NCBI GenBank assembly: GCA_002786715.1
Contig: PCTW01000016.1
Coordinates: 155,371-199,371 of the forward strand
DNA: 44,001 nt
Direction of reading: 5' to 3'
Origin: Bdellovibrio sp. CG22_combo_CG10-13_8_21_14_all_39_27
GTDB lineage: Bacteria; Bdellovibrionota; Bacteriovoracia; Bacteriovoracales; Bacteriovoracaceae
In this document: positions 1 through 7,983 of the stretch, in pieces
Layout of the letters: every line of letters begins with the position of its first letter
How positions within the stretch are numbered: the stretch's first letter is position 1
Notes under the pieces: model-generated
Seen by the model: the letters and a program-made list of their open reading frames with translations, nothing else
What the model was told of the DNA's origin: nothing
The model's database searches: none
Position numbers and translations under genes: made by a program

Positions 1-1
1 A

Positions 2-592
2 AGTAAAGAAGACTTTCATGCTGAATGTATCACGCGTATTCAGCGTCTCTATACCTCGGATGTACTGCGAGTAGATCGTTCCACTATGGCCCATGCGATT
101 GAGGCCAGAGTTCCTTTTCTGGATAAGGCCTTTTTAAAGAAAGCTATGGAAATGGAGCCCACTTTAAAACTAGTTAGCAAAGAGCGTTTAGAAAAATATG
201 TTCTTCGCAAGGCCTTTGATACGCCTGAGCAACCTTATCTTCCTGACTCTATTCTATGGAGACAAAAAGAACAGTTCTCTGATGGCGTAGGTTACTCGTG
301 GATCGATACTTTAAAGCTTTATGCTGAGACCATAATAAGCGACACTGACTTTGCTCAAGCCGATGTTTTATATCCTCACAATACGCCGACTACGAAAGAA
401 GCATTTCTCTATCGTCAGATTTACAGCAAGATGTTTAAGCATCCGGACGCCCCTCGCTTGGTTGCGAAGTGGATTCCAAAATGGCAGGCGAATACTGACC
501 CGTCTGGTCGAGCGAATAAAGATCACGTTGATGCCTACCAAGCGGCCACCCCTGATCTTGAAATGCTAAAAACATTGTCAAAAGCAATTTAA
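2..592 (+). CDS. asnB: asparagine synthetase B-type, C-terminal part (truncated by window edge)
   Basis: The reading frame is open from base 2, upstream of the first ATG at 86, so this is the 3' end of a longer gene. The protein carries the block LRVDRSTMAHAIEARVPFLD, a hallmark of the C-terminal synthetase domain of glutamine-hydrolysing asparagine synthases. Family members amidate aspartate to asparagine using ATP and glutamine-derived ammonia in the cytoplasm. The N-terminal glutaminase domain (Cys2) and the ATP PP-loop would lie outside the window and cannot be checked. The C-terminus after this block looks normal for the AsnB type. The gene could equally be a family member acting in surface polysaccharide or secondary metabolism. 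It ends about 60 bases before the next gene, with no clear terminator. Confidence 0.88.
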   Translation, partial: SKEDFHAECITRIQRLYTSDVLRVDRSTMAHAIEARVPFLDKAFLKKAMEMEPTLKLVSKERLEKYVLRKAFDTPEQPYLPDSILWRQKEQFSDGVGYSWIDTLKLYAETIISDTDFAQADVLYPHNTPTTKEAFLYRQIYSKMFKHPDAPRLVAKWIPKWQANTDPSGRANKDHVDAYQAATPDLEMLKTLSKAI

Positions 593-653
593 ATCATGTT
601 TTTTGAAGTCTAAATTGTTATTCTAGCATTCGATCAGCAATTGAGAGAATGCT

Positions 654-2618
654 ATGAATACAATGAATTCCATTATCGACGACGTTTTGATTAAAACTGA
701 GCGAAAGGTTGTCCTTGCTCTACCTTTGGCGCTAGGAAAAGCTTTGCATTTTGCCAACGCTCTTTATCAAAGAGCATGTGAAGATCAAAGCATCGATCTC
801 ACTATTGTTTCAGCACTGACTCTCTCCCGTCCTATCGGTAAAAGCTTAATTGAAAAAAGATTTTTTGATCCTTTTAATGAACGCCATTTTGGCAATTTTC
901 CCGATCCTTTTTATGAGCGAGATCGTCTCAAAGGATGTCTTCCGAATAACATCAGAGTGTGTGAGTTTTATTATCCGCCAGGGAAATATTTAGGAAATGA
1001 GCACGCTCAACGCAATTATATCTCAAGTAACTATACCCATGCTGCTCGCGATATCGTTGACCGTGGAGTTAATGTGATTGCACAAATTATTGCCCCGGGA
1101 GAAGGGGAACAGGATGGTTTTATGAGCTTGTCTTGTAATTCTGACTTGACTCTCGATGTGGTGAAAGGCGCTCGCCAAAAAGGTCGTGAAATTATCGTCA
1201 TAGGACAAGTCAATCGTGAATTGCCTTTTATGTTTGGCGACGCACGCGTGAAAAAAGATTTTTTTGATTACATCTTAGATGCTCCAGAATACGAGCATCG
1301 CCTTTTTGCTCCTCCAAAGCTTTCAATCTCAGAACAAGATTACATGATCGCTCTCTATGTCTCGACTTTAATTAAAGACGGGGGAGAGTTGCAAATAGGC
1401 ATTGGCTCATTGGGAGATGCTATTGTATCAATTCTGCTCACTCGTCATCAAAACAATGCTGACTATCTTGAAATACTCAAAGACTTTCAAGTGTTTGAGA
1501 AATATCGAGAATTGATCTCTGAATGGGGCGATACTGCCATTTTTAAAGAGGGACTTTTTGGAGCGAGTGAGATGATGGTTGATGGCTTTATTCAATTGAT
1601 TGAAGCTGGAATCGTTAAGCGCGAAGTTTTTGATAATCCTATTTTTCAAAAACTTTTAAACGATCATAAATCACAATTATCTCAAGATTATCTTGCGAAC
1701 CATCAATCAGAATCTGGAGTTACACAAGGGGCTTTGGTTCATGCTGCCTTTTTTCTGGGGGCCCATTCTTTTTATCAAAAATTACGCGAAATGCCTGAAG
1801 AGCAACGAAAGAAAATTCGCATGCGTTCCGTTCTTCGAGTTAATGAGCTCTTTGGCCATGAGGAAATTGATCGCCTTCATCGTCAGCATGGACGTTTTAT
1901 CAACACTTGTATGATGACGACTCTGACTGGTGGTTCTTGTTCTGATATTCTTGAAGATGGACAAGTTATTAGTGGTGTAGGCGGGCAGTATAACTTCGTC
2001 GCACAAGCTCACGCTCTTCATGATGCTCGAAGTATTCTTATGATGAGGGCCACTGGATCTCACCGCGGGCCTGATAGTTCAAATATTCTATCTGACTACG
2101 GACATATTACTATTCCAAAGCATTTGCGCGACATTGTTGTTACGGAATATGGCATTGCAAATCTGCGTGGTAAAACCGACGAAGAAATAGTTATTGAGCT
2201 CATACAGATTACTGATAGTCGCTTTCAACAAGAGTTGATTGACTGGGCAAAAAAGCATCAAAAGTTATCCAAGAATTTTGAACTCGATGAGCGTTACCGT
2301 CATAACACCGTCGCTAATTTAAAGCTCAAAATCTCTAAATTTAAAAAGCTCGGATTGTTTCAGCCATTTCCTTTAGGCTGTGACTTTACTCCGGTAGAAC
2401 TGAAAATTGGTAAGGCCTTGAAGTATATTAAAAGGGCCAAAAATCATGGAGCACCCATTTTGGTTTTATTGTTAAAGGCGATTTTTTTGACAAGCAATAA
2501 GATGAGAATGACATACCGAACAGAACTTGAGCGAATGAATTTTGTCAGGATTAGTTCATTTGAAGAATGGTTAATGAGTCGATTATTGGTTCAAGCACTA
2601 GAGGCTTCGCAGAATTAG
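654..2618 (+). CDS. acetyl-CoA hydrolase/transferase family protein (long form)
   Basis: This 654-residue cytoplasmic protein belongs to the acetyl-CoA hydrolase / 4-hydroxybutyrate CoA-transferase superfamily. The best evidence is the C-terminal half: GGSCSDILEDGQVISGVGGQ near residues 424-443, and VVTEYGIANLRGK near residues 494-506, the region that supplies the catalytic glutamate in class I CoA-transferases. The family usually runs about 430-550 residues; this one has extra N-terminal sequence and a C-terminal tail, as in the long proteobacterial subgroup. Family reactions move CoA between short acyl groups or hydrolyse acetyl-CoA; the substrate cannot be read from sequence. The ATG at 654 is preceded by a weak GAGAG. 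An extended -10-like TGTTATTCT lies at about 615-623. Neighbours give no pathway link. Confidence 0.82.
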   Translation: MNTMNSIIDDVLIKTERKVVLALPLALGKALHFANALYQRACEDQSIDLTIVSALTLSRPIGKSLIEKRFFDPFNERHFGNFPDPFYERDRLKGCLPNNIRVCEFYYPPGKYLGNEHAQRNYISSNYTHAARDIVDRGVNVIAQIIAPGEGEQDGFMSLSCNSDLTLDVVKGARQKGREIIVIGQVNRELPFMFGDARVKKDFFDYILDAPEYEHRLFAPPKLSISEQDYMIALYVSTLIKDGGELQIGIGSLGDAIVSILLTRHQNNADYLEILKDFQVFEKYRELISEWGDTAIFKEGLFGASEMMVDGFIQLIEAGIVKREVFDNPIFQKLLNDHKSQLSQDYLANHQSESGVTQGALVHAAFFLGAHSFYQKLREMPEEQRKKIRMRSVLRVNELFGHEEIDRLHRQHGRFINTCMMTTLTGGSCSDILEDGQVISGVGGQYNFVAQAHALHDARSILMMRATGSHRGPDSSNILSDYGHITIPKHLRDIVVTEYGIANLRGKTDEEIVIELIQITDSRFQQELIDWAKKHQKLSKNFELDERYRHNTVANLKLKISKFKKLGLFQPFPLGCDFTPVELKIGKALKYIKRAKNHGAPILVLLLKAIFLTSNKMRMTYRTELERMNFVRISSFEEWLMSRLLVQALEASQN

Positions 2619-2626
2619 ATTTTTAC

Positions 2627-2641
2627 TGTTAAAATAGTTTT
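2627..2641 (+). promoter_or_regulatory. putative extended -10 promoter of a leaderless lipase mRNA
   Basis: TGT followed by TAAAAT (2630-2635), then exactly 6 nt to the ATG. No Shine-Dalgarno-like sequence and no good -35 box are visible. Transcription would start at or next to the ATG. Confidence 0.5.
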
Positions 2642-3532
2642 ATGATTATCTCTCTATTCTTTTCATTGCTTGCTCAAGTGATGGCCTCTACGCCGATCTC
2701 TGACGCTTGGGTTTCATTGGCCCTAGAAGCTGCTCATAATGCTGTTGATATGCCCGAGAGTTCAGATGAAATTAAAGAGCTTCCCGGCTATCGTTTTGAA
2801 AAGCGCTACGTTGATTCTTATACTGGTTTCCAAGCTTTTCACTACAAATGTGTCGAGGTATGTGAGTTTCAAGAACTCTACACAATCTCTGGTACTCAAA
2901 GCACTACTGGTGTTTTTGATTGGCGTGATTGGGCAACTAATATGAGCTTTGGTCTCTTTCAGTATGACACCAATGCGGCCCAAGAATTTAAACTCGATTT
3001 TTTTCGTTCAAGCCAAGTGGCTTCAGTTCTTCTCACCGGCCATTCCTTAGGCGGAATGCTTGCTCAGGCCATGTTGTATGAACTTATATTAACTAAAACT
3101 ACAGAGATTCCTGTCGTCTCAATCTTTTTTGCAGCTCCCGGAGCTTTTCAGTTAATAGAAAGAATTCATCAGCGTGATTATCCAGATTACACTTTTAATC
3201 CAATCGATGTTCTCACTTTGCCGACAATGAATTTAGCTTTTAAAAAAGATGCTGTGCCTAGAATTGGAACGCAGGTGGGAGAAACTTGGCTCTTTCCTGA
3301 TAGATATACCAAAGCAGTTAAGAACCACCATTGGATGCATTATATTCCGTGGGTTGGATCAGTGATTAAGGCCCATCTCTATCCCGCTTTTAAGGCAGCA
3401 ATAGCAGATCAAGGACTTTTAAAACTTAGTCCTTATTCCAACAGACCAATCGTTCCACCGTCTCGTCTTCGCCGAATTGGTGAAAAATGGGGCTCTTGGT
3501 GGTTGCGCATGATTTCTCGTTCGAGAGATTAA
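2642..3532 (+). CDS. secreted class 3 lipase-like alpha/beta hydrolase
   Basis: A 296-residue exported hydrolase. Residues 1-15 form a short hydrophobic signal peptide (cleavage likely after VMA). The nucleophile elbow is GHSLGGML with Ser135, the classic lipase class 3 sequence. Likely partners are Asp189 (in NPIDVL) and a His near residue 230 in the NHHWMH segment, the usual Ser-Asp-His arrangement. Paired cysteines at about 70 and 74 suggest a periplasmic or extracellular location. Family members hydrolyse triacylglycerols or other esters. No Shine-Dalgarno sequence precedes the ATG; instead an extended -10-like element ends 6 nt before it. The stop abuts, on the opposite strand, the stop of the M14-like gene, so the two genes converge without spacing. 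Confidence 0.85.
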   Translation: MIISLFFSLLAQVMASTPISDAWVSLALEAAHNAVDMPESSDEIKELPGYRFEKRYVDSYTGFQAFHYKCVEVCEFQELYTISGTQSTTGVFDWRDWATNMSFGLFQYDTNAAQEFKLDFFRSSQVASVLLTGHSLGGMLAQAMLYELILTKTTEIPVVSIFFAAPGAFQLIERIHQRDYPDYTFNPIDVLTLPTMNLAFKKDAVPRIGTQVGETWLFPDRYTKAVKNHHWMHYIPWVGSVIKAHLYPAFKAAIADQGLLKLSPYSNRPIVPPSRLRRIGEKWGSWWLRMISRSRD

Positions 3533-4234
3533 TCAACTTTCCAGTTGAATGGCGTTAATCAATAAGAAGGCACAGGCCAATTGAGTGGCCATCAAATTTT
3601 TATGGTGTGATTCTTCTTTACGAGGAACTTCACAGATAAAAACAAGTCCCTTTTTTGCAAATTGAGCAAAAGTTGATTTGTGAATATCATTTATAGCGAA
3701 CATATCTAGAAAACCTTGACCCATTTTAGCGTCGGCGATATCAGGAGAAATATCCAGACCGTAATGTTTAATGATGGTCGAAATTTCTTGGCAGATATGA
3801 TCAGGAAGTTCGTGGCTGACTGGGAAATAGCATGGCAAGACTTCTTCACAGTGAAATTCATCATGCATTGGAAAAGTGAAAACTGGATTTAAGAGATCAT
3901 TGAGATTAAGAAGAGCTGAAGTTTCTGGTCGCGGTTGTTCAATCATCCAATCAACTTCTTGATGCTGTTCTTTTTGTACCAGTTCAAGCGTTAGTCCGTC
4001 ATTGGGTTGGTCATCTATATTTAGGCAAGGGATAAAGTTCCACCGTACATTCATTTGGTGAATCAAATGATGGGGGTCTTTAAGTGCTCGCAAGAGACCG
4101 AGTAATCCTGATGCTCCAACGGCCTCACCTGGATCGGGCAATCCATAAAGAAGGACCTGTGGGGCATTCGCTTGCCCGTAGCTATAGAGTTTTATGGGAT
4201 GGCCTTTTGCCGATTTTCCAATGGTATTTATCAT
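3533..4234 (-). CDS. M14-like (zinc carboxypeptidase/deacylase fold) protein, probably longer at the N-terminus
   Basis: The region with an ordinary start encodes 233 residues. GKSAKGHPIKLYSYG followed by LYGLPDPGE resembles the start of M14 peptidases and AstE/AspA deacylases, where HxxE binds zinc. Here Asp replaces the His (DPGE). MHDEFH may hold the third ligand, and ICEVPR near the end matches the catalytic-Glu strand. The same frame stays open upstream to a stop at 4352-4354 and encodes 37 plausible residues (including EKIYPPAELFKIFDHEAQ) right behind an AGGAGG-type ribosome site overlapping the end of the dikinase gene. No ATG, GTG or TTG is present there, so a rare ATA/ATT start or a sequence error is possible. 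It is the last gene of the leftward lipid-cluster operon. Substrate unknown; an amide or ester deacylase is plausible. Confidence 0.7.
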   Translation of the reverse strand: MINTIGKSAKGHPIKLYSYGQANAPQVLLYGLPDPGEAVGASGLLGLLRALKDPHHLIHQMNVRWNFIPCLNIDDQPNDGLTLELVQKEQHQEVDWMIEQPRPETSALLNLNDLLNPVFTFPMHDEFHCEEVLPCYFPVSHELPDHICQEISTIIKHYGLDISPDIADAKMGQGFLDMFAINDIHKSTFAQFAKKGLVFICEVPRKEESHHKNLMATQLACAFLLINAIQLES

Positions 4235-4338
4235 GCAAACATCTTGTGCTTCATGGTCGAATATTTTAAATAATTCAGCTGGAGGATAAATTTTCTCAGC
4301 AAGATTTGCACATGAATTAGCTAAATCAATAAATGTTT

Positions 4339-7035
4339 TTATGACTCCTCCTCAAGAATTTCAATGAGCCCTGTTTCACCATTCATTCTAATTTTCATTC
4401 CAGTTTTCAATTTTTTAATCAGTCCTTTAACACTAACGATTGCAGGTAAACCCATTTCTCTGGCAACAATGGCCGAATGAGAGAGTAGACCGCCTCTTTC
4501 AACAATTAATGCGCTAGCACTAGGATAGAGTGGAATCCAACCTGGGTCAGTTCTGTACGTCACCAAGATTTCACCATTGAGCTCCATATTGTCCTTTGGA
4601 TCAAGGATCACTTTCACTACACCTTCAACGATACCTGGACAGCAAGGAATTCCCTTAAGCTGATTGGGCCCAAGGCTGCTCTCATCAATCTCCACCTTTT
4701 CTTCTATCGGAAAATGACGGTTCTGCCAGTAGACCAAGCCACGAGTATGAAAGCGGGGGGCAGGTTCTTCGCCTTGGGCATAAATTGCGTACTCTTCTTT
4801 TCGAAGCTGAACGACTTTTTGAAGATTTTGGATTGAATTTGTACCTTCGAGCGAGCCTTTGAGTTCATCTAGGGATAAATAAAAAATATCTTCTGGAACC
4901 ATAATTATTTTTCTTTGAGCAAAATCTCGTCCCATTCCAAAAAACATGCTGCGTACGATTCCATAAATACGTGTCCGACAGAATCGGGTATTCTCACGAT
5001 TGCGAACGGCCTTTCTTGCGTGGAAGAGTGACCAGTTGTAAAACCATTTTTTGGGGCCAGAAAGATTTTGCTTGAGTAGGTTCTCGGCGTTGTCACGAAT
5101 CTGACGTTCTCTTTCTTCATAAGTATGAAGATTCGTTTGTCCACTATTGATAAGATTTTTTAAGAAAACAAAGAGCAGCGATGGATCTTGATGCAAGTCT
5201 TTTTGTTCAAGCTTCATTTCACTCATGCAGCGAAAACCAAAGCGATCGATATAGCTTAAAACCATGCCATAGAATTCTTTATAAGATGAATGGGTAAGTG
5301 CTTCAAGGCAATGATCGCTTGAAGTTTTAAGGATGAGTTCTTTGAGTTCAGGGTGCTGGGTAACGTATCCGGCCATTTGTATGAGAACTTTTGTTGGCTC
5401 AGCGCTTTCAAGGTTGCCATTGCCGGCCATAAGATCGTTTTGAAAACTGCCACCGAGGTGACCTAGCCATTTTTCAGTTATTTTTTTAAACATTCCAAAA
5501 TGGACCATGCATAGAAAGTCGTTAATGATGGGAGCATGCCATCGCCAAAGAAGTTTCCTTTCGAGTTCCAAGTAGTCTTCATAAATAAGATCGGATGGCA
5601 TTTGAGAATAATCTTTTTTTCGAAATTGATTATAAACAGAATGGAAATAGGTCAGAAAATCATCAACTACTTTTTGAATATTAAGGTGATAATAGAAAAA
5701 TTTAATACCTGTGCGAAATTTTCGCCACTTGCCTGAATTTGAATCTTGAAAGGCCGGAGGGCGAACTCTCTCTGCTATTTCGTCCTGAAGGCTCTCATTA
5801 GTTCCCATCATGGTTTCCATGAATTTCCGATTATATTTATAACCAGGTAGGATATTCGTTAACTTGTACCAATTAAGCAGATTGTAATAAACCCTTCCAT
5901 AAAAAAGGCCTAACATATTTTTTAAAAAGTAATCCATTTCACGAATATGTTTATTGGGAACCTGAAGTATCTCACAAAACTGAACATAGACCTGATGGTA
6001 AACATAATGGGCAAAGCCAAAAGTTAAAGGCATCGTTATGCCACCGTAACTTTCGACGATATTTGAGTTATCCCAAATAAAAAGTTGTCCCTCTTTGTTG
6101 ATGACTTGAGAGGTCACGGGACGTGATTGAAGAATATAGACTTTACCCTGATGAATGGCCCATTCAACATCTTGGGGAAAACGATAAGAATCTTCAATCA
6201 CTTTTCCTAAGCGTAAAATCATGGATAATTCACCATCACTTAAGCTTGATTGATTAATCATTGATTCAGATACGGGCATTTCTTTGGTTGTTTCATTTTC
6301 AAAATCTTGAAGGAACTGGCTTTTTTTCTCGACAATTTCTCGTTGAAGAACCATTCCATTTTCTTTGCTTAAAATAAAGGTATCAGCATCAAGAGCACCA
6401 CTTACTAAACCTTCACCAACTCCAAAGACCGAATTGATGGTCATTTGGTTGGGGTCTTCCGTAATAGGGTTGCAGGTAAAAAGAACACCTGATTTTTCAG
6501 CAGGGATCATTTCTTGGAGGATAACGGCCACTTTAATATTTTGAGTTGGAAGTCCATTCTGTTGGCGATAGATGAGAGATCGTTCTGAGTACAGCGAGGC
6601 CCAGCATTCTTTTACTGCCTCAAGCATTTTATCCACGCTCTTGATATATAAGAATGAACTCAATTGTCCCGCAAAGGAATGGGCAGCGGAATCTTCATCA
6701 AGCGCTGAAGACCGAACGGCGATTAGGGGACTATGGAGTTGGTTCCAAGCCTCGACGATGAATTCTCTCACATCCGATTGAAAAGGAGATGAAGTAATGA
6801 GGTGATGAATATCGGTTGCCTTCTGTTCTGCTCCCGTATGGACGTCATCGATAATAAATTGAATTTTATCTTTTATTTTCGCGGATTCGAGAAAACGAAC
6901 AAATACACTTGGCCCAATGATATTCCATTTGGGTACTGGTAGATTATTTTGAGTTAAGAGATAAAGATTAAGTCCTTTGCCACCAGCTTCAAGTTGAGCA
7001 AAGTGACGTGTACTCTCTTTTGTTACTAACAACAT
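4339..7035 (-). CDS. ATP-dependent dikinase with rifampin-phosphotransferase-like architecture (PEP synthase superfamily)
   Basis: An 898-residue cytoplasmic enzyme. Residues 1 to about 330 are the pyruvate-phosphate-dikinase-type ATP-binding domain (EAGGKGLNL at 16-24, AVRSSALDEDS, SGVLFTCNPIT). A long, mostly helical middle part of about 450 residues follows. The swivelling phosphohistidine domain lies at the extreme C-terminus (CCPGIVEGVV, then GGLLSHSAIVAREMGLPAIV with the phospho-acceptor His853). True PEP synthase has the His domain in the middle and a PEP-binding barrel at the C-terminus; that barrel is missing here. The order matches rifampin phosphotransferase, in which the middle part binds the acceptor. 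I infer that it phosphorylates a pathway intermediate using ATP (giving AMP and phosphate), not pyruvate. Its ATG lies 3 bases beyond the UbiA-like stop codon. Confidence 0.85.
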   Translation of the reverse strand: MLLVTKESTRHFAQLEAGGKGLNLYLLTQNNLPVPKWNIIGPSVFVRFLESAKIKDKIQFIIDDVHTGAEQKATDIHHLITSSPFQSDVREFIVEAWNQLHSPLIAVRSSALDEDSAAHSFAGQLSSFLYIKSVDKMLEAVKECWASLYSERSLIYRQQNGLPTQNIKVAVILQEMIPAEKSGVLFTCNPITEDPNQMTINSVFGVGEGLVSGALDADTFILSKENGMVLQREIVEKKSQFLQDFENETTKEMPVSESMINQSSLSDGELSMILRLGKVIEDSYRFPQDVEWAIHQGKVYILQSRPVTSQVINKEGQLFIWDNSNIVESYGGITMPLTFGFAHYVYHQVYVQFCEILQVPNKHIREMDYFLKNMLGLFYGRVYYNLLNWYKLTNILPGYKYNRKFMETMMGTNESLQDEIAERVRPPAFQDSNSGKWRKFRTGIKFFYYHLNIQKVVDDFLTYFHSVYNQFRKKDYSQMPSDLIYEDYLELERKLLWRWHAPIINDFLCMVHFGMFKKITEKWLGHLGGSFQNDLMAGNGNLESAEPTKVLIQMAGYVTQHPELKELILKTSSDHCLEALTHSSYKEFYGMVLSYIDRFGFRCMSEMKLEQKDLHQDPSLLFVFLKNLINSGQTNLHTYEERERQIRDNAENLLKQNLSGPKKWFYNWSLFHARKAVRNRENTRFCRTRIYGIVRSMFFGMGRDFAQRKIIMVPEDIFYLSLDELKGSLEGTNSIQNLQKVVQLRKEEYAIYAQGEEPAPRFHTRGLVYWQNRHFPIEEKVEIDESSLGPNQLKGIPCCPGIVEGVVKVILDPKDNMELNGEILVTYRTDPGWIPLYPSASALIVERGGLLSHSAIVAREMGLPAIVSVKGLIKKLKTGMKIRMNGETGLIEILEEES

Positions 7036-7038
7036 AAA

Positions 7039-7983
7039 TTAATTCCATTGCCTTTCTATATAGTTGAAAAGTATTCCGCCATAAACGATAACGATATAAA
7101 GTGAAGAATACATTCTTATGAGTTTTCCTGAACGAGGTTTTGTGTCGAAAAAAAAGATCAAGCCTATAGCTAAAAGAAGTAAAAGATTAATTCCCAAAAA
7201 TGTTTGCATAAGGAAGAAATTTATCGTGCTGATGTAGAGGCAAGCTAGTGATAACAAAATAGCGTGACCAAAGACTAAGGCGAGAGCACCACCTTTACCC
7301 CAGATACTCGAATAAGTATCAACACCAGGTCTCTCTTCAATTGGTTGATAGACCTTTCTACCAAGTTCAAAAATATTGAATAATAACCAGCTCATTAAGG
7401 CAAAATAGTAGAAATCTGCATCAAGGTTCCAGAAATAAAATCTGCCCATGGCCGAAAAAATGGCAAGGCTTAAAAGAAAAGTCACAACCGTGTGAGATGT
7501 TGCATAGGTTGTTAAATGTGGGCGGATCAATTCACCAATAAAAAATTCTTTATACATAAGTAGTGAATAGCCAATAGCAATGAGAATTCCTACCAGACCT
7601 GGAAGTCCACAACTGGCAAAAAAGATAATTTCCAATATGATACAGTTCTCAATTGCACGCTTGAGATCAAAATGTTGAATAAGTCCCCTCGGAAGTGGAC
7701 GATTTGGATTTTTTGCGAGATCGACTTCGTAATCCTTAATTTCATCATAACAACGAAGCTTAAAAAAGAAACACGTCGTTCCGAGAGTAACCCAAAGAAT
7801 TTGGATAGGCTCAAGAATTATGGTACGAGAGGATTGGGCAACAAAAAAATGGGCCGCCACAAACATGACAATCATGATGAGATGACTTAAGGGTTCAAAG
7901 CGTTCATGAAAAAAGTCCATCCAGCGCTGGATTTGTTCTTTTCTTAAATCCTTGTAATTATCCATTCCTAGTGGTTGATTCAA
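7039..7983 (-). CDS. UbiA-superfamily membrane prenyltransferase
   Basis: A 314-residue integral membrane protein with about 7-9 hydrophobic segments. The first Asp-rich motif is CYDEIKDYEVD (Asp80, Asp84, Asp88) followed by NPNRPLPRG, and a second Asp motif is GVDTYSSIWG. Both are the Mg-diphosphate sites of UbiA enzymes, which transfer a polyprenyl chain to an aromatic or other acceptor in the membrane. The spacing in the first motif (D-x3-D-x3-D) differs from the common NDxxDxxxD, so the acceptor may be unusual. The start is a TTG 5 nt behind AAGGAG and overlaps the stop codon of the AMP-ligase gene, implying translational coupling. The operon context places it in the same lipid pathway as the ligase and dikinase. 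Confidence 0.85.
   Translation of the reverse strand: MNQPLGMDNYKDLRKEQIQRWMDFFHERFEPLSHLIMIVMFVAAHFFVAQSSRTIILEPIQILWVTLGTTCFFFKLRCYDEIKDYEVDLAKNPNRPLPRGLIQHFDLKRAIENCIILEIIFFASCGLPGLVGILIAIGYSLLMYKEFFIGELIRPHLTTYATSHTVVTFLLSLAIFSAMGRFYFWNLDADFYYFALMSWLLFNIFELGRKVYQPIEERPGVDTYSSIWGKGGALALVFGHAILLSLACLYISTINFFLMQTFLGINLLLLLAIGLIFFFDTKPRSGKLIRMYSSLYIVIVYGGILFNYIERQWN

Noticed and set aside
1782-2063. Minus-strand frame of 93 codons inside the acetyl-CoA hydrolase family gene
   Set aside because: It is antisense to a well-conserved coding stretch and has no start signal of its own.
4339-7035. Calling the dikinase PEP synthase (ppsA)
   Set aside because: The C-terminal PEP-binding barrel is missing and the phosphohistidine domain is at the extreme C-terminus, so pyruvate phosphorylation is not supported.
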